Origin: an uncultured Eubacteriales bacterium
Lineage (GTDB): Bacteria > Bacillota > Clostridia > Oscillospirales > Oscillospiraceae
Length of the DNA stretch: 8,526 bases
NCBI GenBank assembly: GCA_900553545.1
Contig: USDP01000061.1
Span: 1 to 8,526, forward strand
Direction of reading: 5' to 3'
The notes beneath the pieces were generated by a model. That model searched no databases and was not told the origin of the DNA. It saw nothing but the letters and a program-made list of their open reading frames with translations. The translations under genes were made by a program, and so were the position numbers. Below, in pieces: positions 1 through 5,920 of the stretch. Within the stretch, counting starts at the first letter, position 1, and every line of letters begins with the position of its first letter.

Positions 1-147
1 ATGACGGACGATGTTCCACAACGTGATGCATCCACCATGCCGCCGCACATCGACAGCAAACGCCGCAAAAAGCTCCGGCAAAAGAAAACCGCCCTCGGTC
101 ATGCCGAGGACGATCACGAAGAATGGTCAATGGAACAAAAAATGTGA
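1..147 (+). CDS. Short basic hypothetical protein, possibly the 3' end of a longer gene
   Basis: An open frame runs from the first base (ATG at 1) to a TGA at 145-147, giving 48 residues. It is rich in Lys, Arg, His, Asp and Glu: a basic central stretch (DSKRRKKLRQKK) is followed by an acidic one (HAEDDHEE). The window starts here, so I cannot tell whether the ATG is the true start or an internal Met of a longer gene, and no ribosome binding site can be seen. It ends 12 bases before the integrase start, in the same orientation, so it may belong to the same mobile element and transcript. The position would suit a small accessory factor such as an excisionase, but I see no helix-turn-helix and do not recognise the family. 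Confidence 0.45.
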   Translation: MTDDVPQRDASTMPPHIDSKRRKKLRQKKTALGHAEDDHEEWSMEQKM

Positions 148-159
148 AAGGGGAATTTG

Positions 160-1341
160 ATGGCAAGTATCAAACAGGTAGCGGAACGAAAATATAAAAT
201 CACCATCAGCAACGGCTACCGCACGGACGGCCGGAAAGTCTGCAAAGCAAAGACGATTCAGGTGCCGGAAACAGTCCCAAAGCGCGGCATCGAGCAATAC
301 GTCTACCACGAAGCGGAGCGCCTGGAACGCCTGTTCAAGCAGGGGTACAGCGAGGACGGCGAGATGACCTTTGAGACCTACGCCCGCGGCTGGCTGGATC
401 GGCAGACAAAATACGCGCCCGGAACGCTGGCTTTCTACCGCCGTTCGCTCGAAACGGTATTCCCGGAGATCGGCGCGATCAAGCTGAACAAACTGCGTCC
501 CATAGCACTGGAAAACCTGTTGGCGAAGCTCCGCAAGCGGACCTACCGCGGCAAGCCGATCAAGGAAAAGACGGTGCAGAAATACCTGACCGTCGTGTCC
601 GCCGTCCTGAGCGACGCAAAACGCAACGAGATCATTGAGAAAAATCCGGCCCGCATGATCGACCTGCCGGATGCAGAACGCAAGGCACAGGAGATCCCGA
701 CGATGGAGGAAATGCAGAAATTCCTGTCTGCCCTCTGTTATGAAGAACCGGTCTTCCAGCTTTTCTACTTCCTCGCCATCAACACGGGGATGCGGCGCGG
801 CGAGCTGTGCGCCCTGCGCTGGTCGGACGTGATCGTGACCGGCAGCTACGAGGGCTATATCATCGTCCAGCATTCGCGCAGTACGGTTTCGGGCGCGGGT
901 GTGCAGGAGGGGAAGACCAAGAACGGAAAAAGCCGAACGGTTTCCGTGAACGAGGATCTGTTCAGTCTGCTGCGCGGGTTCTGCTACCGCAAAATGAGAC
1001 TCCGCGATGAAAGTGGCATCCCGTTTCCAGAGTACATTTTCACAAAAGACGATGGCACGCCCATTCATCCAGATACGTTCAGCAAGCACCTCAAAGCGTT
1101 ATTCGCGGAACTGGGATTTCCGAAAAGCTACCATCTGCACACCCTCCGACACTTTTTCGTCTCGACGCTCCTGCACGAGGGCGTGGACAAGAACACGGTC
1201 GCAGACCTCGCCGGTCACGGCGATACGTCGTTTTTGGAGCGTACCTACTGCCACCCGCAGATGCAGCGCAAGCAGGAAGCCACCAAGCGCATGGCAGAAT
1301 GCCTGATTCCGACACAGAGCGCAGCGCAGATGGTTTCGTGA
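160..1341 (+). CDS. Tyrosine recombinase / phage-type integrase (intact)
   Basis: Site-specific recombinase that would cut and rejoin attachment sites through a phosphotyrosine link to move an integrative element. The chosen start is ATG 160, behind AGGGG at 149-153; a TTG just upstream (157) gives a poorer fit. The protein has 393 residues, the usual size for element integrases. The order is a short N-terminal arm-binding region (about 1-60), a SAM-like core-binding domain (about 68-170) and the catalytic domain (about 175-375). The active-site set is complete: Arg213 in MRRGE, Lys near 252-254, His327 and Arg330 in HTLRH, His353 in AGHGD, and nucleophile Tyr363 in ERTYCH. An A/T-rich kinase gene follows. 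Family assignment is secure; which element and which att site it serves cannot be read from the window. Confidence 0.93.
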   Translation: MASIKQVAERKYKITISNGYRTDGRKVCKAKTIQVPETVPKRGIEQYVYHEAERLERLFKQGYSEDGEMTFETYARGWLDRQTKYAPGTLAFYRRSLETVFPEIGAIKLNKLRPIALENLLAKLRKRTYRGKPIKEKTVQKYLTVVSAVLSDAKRNEIIEKNPARMIDLPDAERKAQEIPTMEEMQKFLSALCYEEPVFQLFYFLAINTGMRRGELCALRWSDVIVTGSYEGYIIVQHSRSTVSGAGVQEGKTKNGKSRTVSVNEDLFSLLRGFCYRKMRLRDESGIPFPEYIFTKDDGTPIHPDTFSKHLKALFAELGFPKSYHLHTLRHFFVSTLLHEGVDKNTVADLAGHGDTSFLERTYCHPQMQRKQEATKRMAECLIPTQSAAQMVS

Positions 1342-1353
1342 AGAAAACGTTTA

Positions 1354-1382
1354 TTGAAGCTGGGCGTTGTGTGTGCTATCAT
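1354..1382 (+). promoter_or_regulatory. Predicted sigma-A promoter for the kinase-like gene
   Basis: A -35 box TTGAAG (1354-1359) and a -10 box TATCAT (1377-1382) are separated by 17 bases, with TG one base before the -10 as in an extended -10 site. It lies in the gap behind the integrase stop and about 35 bases before the ATG at 1417. Seen in sequence only; activity is inferred. Confidence 0.55.
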
Positions 1383-1416
1383 GAATTTAATAAATCGGAA
1401 TTTGTTGAGGTGTTTT

Positions 1417-1968
1417 ATGAAACTAATTCTTTTAATTGGCGATGCTGCTGTTGGGAAAATGACAGTTGGCCAGGAACTGATGAAAATAACGGATTTAAGG
1501 CTCTTTCACAATCACATGACCATCGAACCAGTGATAGAGATTTTCGGTAGATACGACGGAAAGACTATTTCAGAAATACGTGACACGATTTTCAAGAACT
1601 ATGCGGCTTCCGATAATTATGGGATGATTTTTACAATAATGATGGATTTTGATCTGCCGTCAGAATGGGAATATCTGGAACATGTCAAAGGTATATTTGA
1701 ACCATACGGGACCGATTTTTATTATGTTGAACTGATTGCTCCACAAGAGATAAGACTGAAAAGGAATATTTCTGAGAACAGACTAAAAAACAAAGCTTCC
1801 AAAAGAGATATCGAGACTTCCAATCAGCGTTTGATCAATGATGACAAAAACCATAGGTGTGTTAGTTATGAAGGCGAGATTCCTTTTGATAACTACCTAA
1901 GGATCGATAATTCTGATATGGAACCTGACAAAGCCGCAAGATTGATCCAGGAAACCTTCAATCTATAA
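1417..1968 (+). CDS. P-loop AAA/adenylate-kinase-like NTPase (putative small-molecule kinase)
   Basis: A 183-residue soluble protein. A beta strand (KLILLIG) leads into a P-loop GDAAVGKMT at residues 8-16. The GK-x-T form is that of adenylate-kinase-like P-loops rather than GK[ST]. It is followed by VGQEL and an FHNH motif near residue 32, both typical of a widespread family of shikimate-kinase-like stand-alone P-loop proteins. A basic stretch around residues 120-145 could be a lid. Start ATG 1417 is chosen because GAGG at 1407-1410 lies six bases before it; an earlier Met at 1354 would fall on the promoter -35 box. The substrate is unknown. Codon use is clearly richer in A and T than in both flanking integrases and the GNAT gene, which points to separate acquisition as element cargo. 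Confidence 0.8.
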   Translation: MKLILLIGDAAVGKMTVGQELMKITDLRLFHNHMTIEPVIEIFGRYDGKTISEIRDTIFKNYAASDNYGMIFTIMMDFDLPSEWEYLEHVKGIFEPYGTDFYYVELIAPQEIRLKRNISENRLKNKASKRDIETSNQRLINDDKNHRCVSYEGEIPFDNYLRIDNSDMEPDKAARLIQETFNL

Positions 1969-1994
1969 ATTCCAGATTATCGGAGCAGCAGCCT

Positions 1995-2438
1995 ATGAAC
2001 ATTCGAGAAATCCATAAAAATAAGAAGCAATTCCTTCCGCTTTTGCTGTTGGCGGACGAGCAGGAGGACATGATCGACCGCTATCTGGAGCGGGGGGCCA
2101 TGTATGTGCTGGAGGACGGCGGCGTGAAAGCAGAATGCGTCATCACCGATGAGGGCGGCGGGATTCTTGAGCTCAAGAACCTTGCTGTGGAGCCGGAAGC
2201 GCAGAGAAAGGGCTACGGTAAGGCACTGATTGACTTCCTTGTGCGCAAATATGCGGGTCACTATGCTCTCTTGCAGGTGGGCACCGGCGATAGCCCGCTG
2301 ACCGTGCCGTTTTACGAAAAATGCGGATTTACCCGCTCCCACCGCATCCCAAACTTCTTCACCGATCGCTATGACCATCCTATCTACGAGGCCGGGGTGC
2401 AGCTGGTGGATATGGTGTACCTGCAAAGAAACTTATGA
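1995..2438 (+). CDS. GNAT family N-acetyltransferase (YvbK-like)
   Basis: A 147-residue acetyl-CoA-dependent N-acetyltransferase. Motif A for the coenzyme pyrophosphate is LAVEPEAQRKGYGKAL (residues 63-78, with Q70-x-x-G73-x-G75). It is followed by VGTGDS (95-100) and FYEKCGF (106-112), the usual beta-bulge and C-terminal strand. The later pattern, with NFF, a D-H pair and a DM near residue 140, resembles the Bacillus YvbK type as I remember it; the substrate is unknown. GGAG at 1982-1985 sits nine bases before the ATG. The gene starts 26 bases after the kinase stop, so the two may share the upstream promoter, although their base composition differs. Similar GNAT genes often travel as cargo of integrative elements, but a chromosomal origin cannot be excluded. 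Confidence 0.88.
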   Translation: MNIREIHKNKKQFLPLLLLADEQEDMIDRYLERGAMYVLEDGGVKAECVITDEGGGILELKNLAVEPEAQRKGYGKALIDFLVRKYAGHYALLQVGTGDSPLTVPFYEKCGFTRSHRIPNFFTDRYDHPIYEAGVQLVDMVYLQRNL

Positions 2439-2526
2439 TTCTGATCGTCAATTCTGCCCATCCCGAATTGTCTCTTTCGTAGAATCTTCAAATACCACTC
2501 GCTATTTCCGCGTTTTCTGGTATTGT

Positions 2527-2565
2527 TCCTGTTACGAAATCTCAGCCGTGCTGAGCGAAACAGGA
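2527..2565 (+). promoter_or_regulatory. Two-part hairpin overlapping the SD of the second integrase
   Basis: An inner stem CTCAGC/GCTGAG (2541-2546 with 2550-2555, three-base loop) sits inside an outer stem TCCTGTT/AACAGGA (2527-2533 with 2559-2565). The right arm of the outer stem covers the first part of the strong SD AGGAGG (2562-2567). The structure could lower translation of the integrase. There is no T-run, so it is not a terminator. Base pairing is seen; function is inferred. Confidence 0.35.
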
Positions 2566-2575
2566 GGAATCACAA

Positions 2576-3752
2576 ATGGCAAGTATCAGAAAACGCGGAA
2601 ACAGTTATTTGCTCGTCGTCTCAATGGGCTATACACCCGACGGGCGGCGGCGCAACCCGCAGCAGAAAACGGTCAAGCCGCCCACGGGCCTTACGCCAAA
2701 GCAGACGGAAAAGTGGTTGCAGGAGCAGGTGATGATCTTCGAGATGAGCTGCAAGAAGCTAAATCCGGACATTGACCGGTCGATCACGCTGGAGAAGTAC
2801 ACCGAGATCTGGCTGCAAACCATTGCTCCGGACAAACTTGCAAAGTCCACGCTCGTGCGCGAGAAGCAGGATATTGAACGCTTCAAGCCATACCTCGGCA
2901 GCTACAAGCTGGTTGATCTGCGGCCGGAACACTTCCGCAGTCTGTACAACAAAGCTGCGGAAGCAGAAAAATAAAGCGACAGGAAAGCCGCTCTCCGAAG
3001 CGACGGTCGAGGGTGTCCACAGCTGCCTGTGCGGCATCCTCTCCGACGCGATGGAGGGCGGCTATCTTGATCATAACCCGGCTTGGCGCACTTACAAGTA
3101 CGCAGGACAGAAGAAAGAGAAAAAGATTGCGGACGATGAAACGGTGAAAAAGCTGATTCAGGCGTTGGAAACCGTGAGCATCCTGTACGAAACCTACTTC
3201 AAGCTCATCATCGCAACTGGAATGCGGCGCGGTGAGTGCTGTGCGCTCAAGTGGGAGGACGTCAACTACGCCGAACGCAGCATCCACGTCTGTCGCAACG
3301 CAGTCAAAACGACTGGTGACGAGATTATCGTCAAAGCGCCGAAGACGAAAGCCGGAAACCGGTATGTGTACTTCTCCGCCGAGATGGAAAGCCTGCTCCG
3401 CGAATACGAAGCCTTCTGCGCTGCCGAAACCGAGCGCTACGACCGGCGCAAGCAGACCAAGGATGACTATGTGTTCCGCAGAAAAGGCATGAAGCTTCCG
3501 ATGACACCGTCGACCTTCACATGGCGCTTCAAGAAAATTCTCAAGGCAAATGACCTGCCGACGGACTTGAACGTCCACAGACTGCGCCACACGGCGGCAA
3601 GCCTGTTCATCGCCAGCGGCACGGACGTCGGCACGGTCGCGGGGCTTCTCGGACACAGTCAACCATCGACTACACTGGACATCTACACCCACGCGTTCGA
3701 TAAGAACAAGAAAGCCGCCAGCCAGATCATGCAGAGCAGTTTGGAAATCTGA
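2576..3752 (+). pseudogene. Tyrosine recombinase / integrase, frameshifted
   Basis: A second element integrase, interrupted once. It starts at ATG 2576 behind AGGAGG (2562-2567) and reads 132 codons to TAA 2972-2974. The open frame continues, shifted by one base, to TGA 3750-3752. Removing one A from the A5 run at 2967-2971 joins both parts into about 391 residues, a normal length. The first part has the N-terminal DNA-binding arm (about 1-60) and most of the SAM-like domain; the break falls inside that domain. The second part keeps every active-site residue: Arg in RRGE (codon 3228-3230), Lys in the PKTKAGN loop, HRLRH (His codon at 3576), LLGHS, and Tyr in DIYTH (codon 3684-3686). The gene points at the tRNA-Arg 95 bases downstream, the classic layout of an integrase beside its target. 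A sequencing error or recoding at AAA-TAA are alternatives to true inactivation. Confidence 0.85.
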
Positions 3753-3809
3753 ATCTGACTGTTAAAAAGATATGTCCTGTTGAGCTATGACGTGAGAATA
3801 ATTTTATAT

Positions 3810-3847
3810 AAAAAGTCCTTGAAATCATACGATTTCAAGGACTTTTT
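3810..3847. terminator. Perfect 17-bp hairpin terminator, active on both strands
   Basis: AAAAAGTCCTTGAAATC (3810-3826), loop ATAC, then its exact complement (3831-3847). A and T runs at both ends let it work in either direction. On the minus strand it begins at the last base of the tRNA CCA, so it is the tRNA terminator. On the plus strand it ends the integrase transcript. Confidence 0.88.
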
Positions 3848-3923
3848 GGTACGCCCGACACGATTCGAACGTGCGACCTACAGAGTCGGAGTCTGTCACT
3901 CTATCCAACTGAGCTACGAGCGC
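3847..3923 (-). tRNA. tRNA-Arg, anticodon CCG
   Basis: A full 77-nt cloverleaf on the minus strand. The acceptor strand GCGCTCG (3923-3917) pairs with CGGGCGT (3857-3851), using G-U pairs at the first and fifth positions. The D arm is GCTC/GAGT, the anticodon stem ACAGA/TCTGT is perfect, and the loop CTCCGAC gives anticodon CCG. The T arm is GCACG/CGTGT with TTCGAAT, followed by discriminator A and an encoded CCA. It would read CGG codons. The second half-copy at 4076-4114 has GCGCCCG, which pairs better with this 3' half. So the 5' half here looks like a replacement brought by an inserted element, and the 3' half like the original partner. Confidence 0.93.
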
Positions 3924-4075
3924 ATCTATGAGATAAACGGCAGAGTGCCGGTCATCGCTTTTTGAAAATGGTAGTCAAACAGTAGTCAAGGAACAAGCGA
4001 AAAATCGCTCTCACGCCCGAAAAGTCCAGTCGTATCAACGGCTTTGGGATTCTCTCAGCCGAATGGGGCAGAAAC
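3924..4075. mobile_element. Short inserted segment between the two tRNA 5'-half copies (element end or remnant)
   Basis: About 150 bases with no convincing ORF, lying between the complete tRNA and its 5'-half duplicate. Because the copies diverge precisely at the anticodon loop, the stretch from there to 4075 fits DNA added by site-specific integration. It contains two direct repeats resembling integrase arm sites. It may be the end of an element or all that remains of one. Confidence 0.5.
3971..3989. repeat. Pair of 8-bp direct repeats, 11-bp period (possible integrase arm sites)
   Basis: GTAGTCAA occurs at 3971-3978 and again at 3982-3989, a spacing of about one helical turn. Read on the other strand, the unit is TTGACTAC. 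Short direct repeats at helical spacing near the core are typical of arm-type sites bound by the N-terminal domain of tyrosine integrases. The location, about 50-100 bases from both candidate cores, agrees. Binding is inferred. Confidence 0.5.
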
Positions 4076-4114
4076 GTCGGAGTCTGTCACTCTATCCAGC
4101 TGAGCTACGGGCGC
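4076..4114 (-). pseudogene. Truncated tRNA-Arg 5' half (attachment-site duplicate)
   Basis: Thirty-nine bases match 3885-3923 of the intact tRNA at 37 positions; the first 23 bases from the anticodon loop (4076-4098) are identical. It covers the acceptor 5' strand GCGCCCG, the D arm and the anticodon stem up to the loop, then stops matching. There is no 3' half, so it cannot fold into a tRNA. Its acceptor sequence pairs perfectly, apart from the terminal G-U, with the 3' half located at 3851-3857. It also sits beside a good promoter, so it is probably the original chromosomal 5' end displaced by integration. Confidence 0.85.
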
Positions 4115-4136
4115 ATATCTTTTCAACGTGGACACT

Positions 4137-4165
4137 ATTATAGCAAACTCTCGGCGGAAAGTAAA
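4137..4165 (-). promoter_or_regulatory. Promoter of the tRNA-Arg locus
   Basis: On the minus strand, TTTACT (4165-4160), a 17-base spacer and a consensus TATAAT (4142-4137), with TG placed as in an extended -10. Transcription would begin near 4130, about 16 bases before the truncated tRNA 5' end. To make the intact tRNA, a transcript must now cross the half-copy and the ~190-base insertion. Confidence 0.7.
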
Positions 4166-5349
4166 GCGAAAAAGCAGACTTCCGCGGAAAAACATTTTCT
4201 TTTCCGAAAAAGCCGCCCTGCTGAGACAGAGCGGCGAATTTCTAAGAACAGGCTCAGGCGGCTCGGCCGGCGGGCTGCCGCGTCTGCGGCGGCGTTGCTC
4301 CCGGCGGCGCTGAGGTTGACCGGAGCCGGGTCATCTAAAATCTGCACGAGCACGGAGATGACCTGTTCGGTGGTGATTGGGTCGTTGGGCCGGAAGCAGC
4401 CGCTTTCGGCCGACATCAGGCCGGAGGCCAGCATCGCCGCGACGCTGCTTCTTGCGGCGGATGGGATCTCTGCAGCGTCGGTCAGGGCAAAGAGCACGGA
4501 CTGGCGCACAGCGGGGACTTCGCCGGCGAGGGCGAGCAGCCGCGTCAGCGCGATGGCCGCATCGGCGCGGGTGACGGACGCCCAGGGCGCAAATTCGCCA
4601 GTCTCATCGGTGTTCATTACGCCGAGCGCGCAGGCCGCGCCATAGGGATTGGTCTGGTCGACCTTGAAGCCGTTCAACTCCGCGGCATTGACGCAGAGGC
4701 GAGCGAGGACACCGCGCGTGATCGTGCGGCGATAGCCGCCGACGAGGCCGCTGGTCACGCCGAGTGCATCGGCGCGCTGCACGGCGGACTTGGCCCAGGG
4801 CGAGACGGTGTCCGCCTCGGGAACGGTCATCTTTGCCTTGCCGGAGGCACAGCGGAGGCTGTAGAAGACGTAGCAGTCGTCGCTGTAGGGGATGGTGCGC
4901 TCGTAGGCCGCGCCGCCGTTCCAGCTCCAGTTCTGCTCCATCAGCGTGACCGTGCCGGCCTTGGCGTTTGCATATTTGACGAGCGCGTAGTGCGGATAGC
5001 CCTTGCCGCGCTTGGCCGGGGCCGCATAGGCCACGTCGCCCGCGACGGGGGAGGTGGTGGTCTCGAACCAGTATGTATCCGCGTCGTCCCCGGTGACAAT
5101 CGGGCCGTCGCCGACGAGGACGTCGACGCCGTAGAGCGCCTGATAGAAGCGGGTGACCAGCTCGGAGCAGTAGATCGTCGTGCCGTTCTGATAGCTTGCC
5201 GACACGCCGTAGATCGAATCGATGGCGCAAAGGCCGCTGTCGATCGGGCGGAAGCGGAGGATCAGCGTTGTCTCACCGGCAAACACGTTCCCGGCCAGCA
5301 GCGCCAGACACAGTACTACGAGGAAAATTCTGCTCCAAATACGTCTCAT
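4138..5349 (-). CDS. Secreted cysteine-hydrolase-like protein with three SLH-like repeats
   Basis: A putative surface protein of up to 403 residues. A signal peptide (basic MRRIWSR, hydrophobic core, cut after VFA near residue 24) sends it out of the cell. Residues about 35-165 look like an NlpC/P60 or CHAP-type cysteine hydrolase: Cys61 in IYCSELV, a PVAGDV turn, and His120 in PHYALV with a following EQNW. Three SLH-like repeats follow at about 183-226, 235-276 and 288-338, which in this family anchor proteins to cell-wall polymers. ATG 5349 is preferred over GTG 5355 because AAGGGA lies nine bases before it. The last ~60 residues are suspect: the frame passes through a terminator (4207-4235) and ends inside the tRNA promoter. 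A one-base shift would give a Pro-rich tail ending at TGA 4256-4254. The exact peptidase type and substrate are not certain. Confidence 0.82.
   Translation of the reverse strand: MRRIWSRIFLVVLCLALLAGNVFAGETTLILRFRPIDSGLCAIDSIYGVSASYQNGTTIYCSELVTRFYQALYGVDVLVGDGPIVTGDDADTYWFETTTSPVAGDVAYAAPAKRGKGYPHYALVKYANAKAGTVTLMEQNWSWNGGAAYERTIPYSDDCYVFYSLRCASGKAKMTVPEADTVSPWAKSAVQRADALGVTSGLVGGYRRTITRGVLARLCVNAAELNGFKVDQTNPYGAACALGVMNTDETGEFAPWASVTRADAAIALTRLLALAGEVPAVRQSVLFALTDAAEIPSAARSSVAAMLASGLMSAESGCFRPNDPITTEQVISVLVQILDDPAPVNLSAAGSNAAADAAARRPSRLSLFLEIRRSVSAGRLFRKRKCFSAEVCFFALLSAESLL
4207..4235 (-). terminator. Terminator of the SLH protein gene
   Basis: On the minus strand, GCCGCTCTG (4235-4227), a six-base loop, CAGGGCGGC (4220-4212) and then TTTTT (4211-4207). 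This is a nine-pair stem with one G-U and a T-run. It lies inside the open frame of the SLH gene, which argues that the true stop is upstream, for example the out-of-frame TGA at 4256-4254 or TAG at 4245-4243. Confidence 0.75.
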
Positions 5350-5380
5350 ACCCACGGTCCCTTCTCAAAACGATGGTATG

Positions 5381-5409
5381 ATTGTAACAGATTGTAACTA
5401 ATTTGTCAA
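5381..5409 (-). promoter_or_regulatory. Strong sigma-A promoter of the SLH protein gene
   Basis: On the minus strand, a consensus TTGACA (5409-5404), a 17-base spacer and TACAAT (5386-5381). TTACAATC is repeated in tandem in the spacer and -10 region, with a ten-base period; a related TTACAG lies further upstream (about 5429). The repeats could be an operator. Promoter elements are seen; regulation is inferred. Confidence 0.8.
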
Positions 5410-5439
5410 CAATTTTGCAACGACCTGTAACCAATTCGC

Positions 5440-5469
5440 TCGACAATAGGACGCCGGATGTGCTATACT
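5440..5469 (+). promoter_or_regulatory. Promoter of the mrnC-rqcH operon
   Basis: TCGACA (5440-5445), an 18-base spacer and TATACT (5464-5469), with TG placed for an extended -10. Transcription would begin near 5476, about 30 bases before the mrnC start. It is divergent from the SLH gene promoter, about 30 bases away. Confidence 0.72.
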
Positions 5470-5506
5470 ATAAAAAAAGAATCGTTCAAATTGGAGGACA
5501 CGAGCC

Positions 5507-5920
5507 TTGCAGGACTATTTTTCGCTTTCGATGACGACGCGCGACGTGAATCAGATCAGCGCGCTGGGGCTGGCGCACTGTGGCGACGCGGTGTTTGAGC
5601 TGCTGGTGCGCAGCTGGCTGTGCCTGACCGGGCGGGCCAGAGTGGAAAATCTGCACCGGGCGACGGTCAGCTATGTCTGCGCCCCAGCCCAGGCGGCGCG
5701 CGTGGACCGGATGCTGCCGCTGCTGAGCGAGGCGGAGCTGGCCTATTACCGGCGGGGGCGCAACGCGCACGTCCGCCAGATCCCGAAAAACGCGACGCAC
5801 GAGCAGTATGCCAAGGCCACGGGCCTCGAGTGCCTGTTTGGCGCGCTCTATCTGACCGGGCAGACGGCCCGGATCAACGAACTGTTTGAGCAGACCATGG
5901 AGGAACCCCATGCCCTTTGA
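5507..5920 (+). CDS. mrnC: Mini-ribonuclease III
   Basis: Cuts double-stranded ends of the 23S rRNA precursor in Bacillota; unlike RNase III it has a catalytic domain but no dsRNA-binding domain. The 137-residue length fits. Family landmarks are in order: LGLAHCGDAVFELLVR (residues 20-35, with Asp27 and Glu31 in the RNase III helix), HRATVSYVCA (50-59), RRGRNA (82-87) and YAKATGLECLFGALYL (101-116, with Glu108 as a metal ligand). The start is taken as TTG 5507, nine bases behind GGAGG (5493-5497); an in-frame ATG at 5531 lacks an SD. It is the first gene of an operon and overlaps rqcH by 11 bases, which suggests coupled translation. Confidence 0.93.
   Translation: MQDYFSLSMTTRDVNQISALGLAHCGDAVFELLVRSWLCLTGRARVENLHRATVSYVCAPAQAARVDRMLPLLSEAELAYYRRGRNAHVRQIPKNATHEQYAKATGLECLFGALYLTGQTARINELFEQTMEEPHAL

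Noticed and set aside
127..1089. A 320-codon open frame on the minus strand opposite the first integrase.
   Set aside because: It mirrors the codons of the integrase, has no SD or family motif, and the plus-strand gene has a complete active site.
1424..1464. Defective P-loop in the kinase-like protein, because Met follows GK.
   Set aside because: The form GK-x-T is normal for adenylate-kinase-like P-loops, and the family commonly shows GK[LM]TV.
2541..2567. Terminator for the GNAT gene.
   Set aside because: The hairpin has no T-run and its right arm overlaps the SD of the next gene.
3957..3995. A promoter on the minus strand using TTGACT as -35 for the intact tRNA.
   Set aside because: No acceptable -10 box lies 16-18 bases after either TTGACT copy, and a much better promoter sits beside the half-copy.
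4076..4114. A second functional tRNA gene.
   Set aside because: Only the 5' half to the anticodon loop is present; there is no 3' anticodon strand, T arm or acceptor 3' strand.
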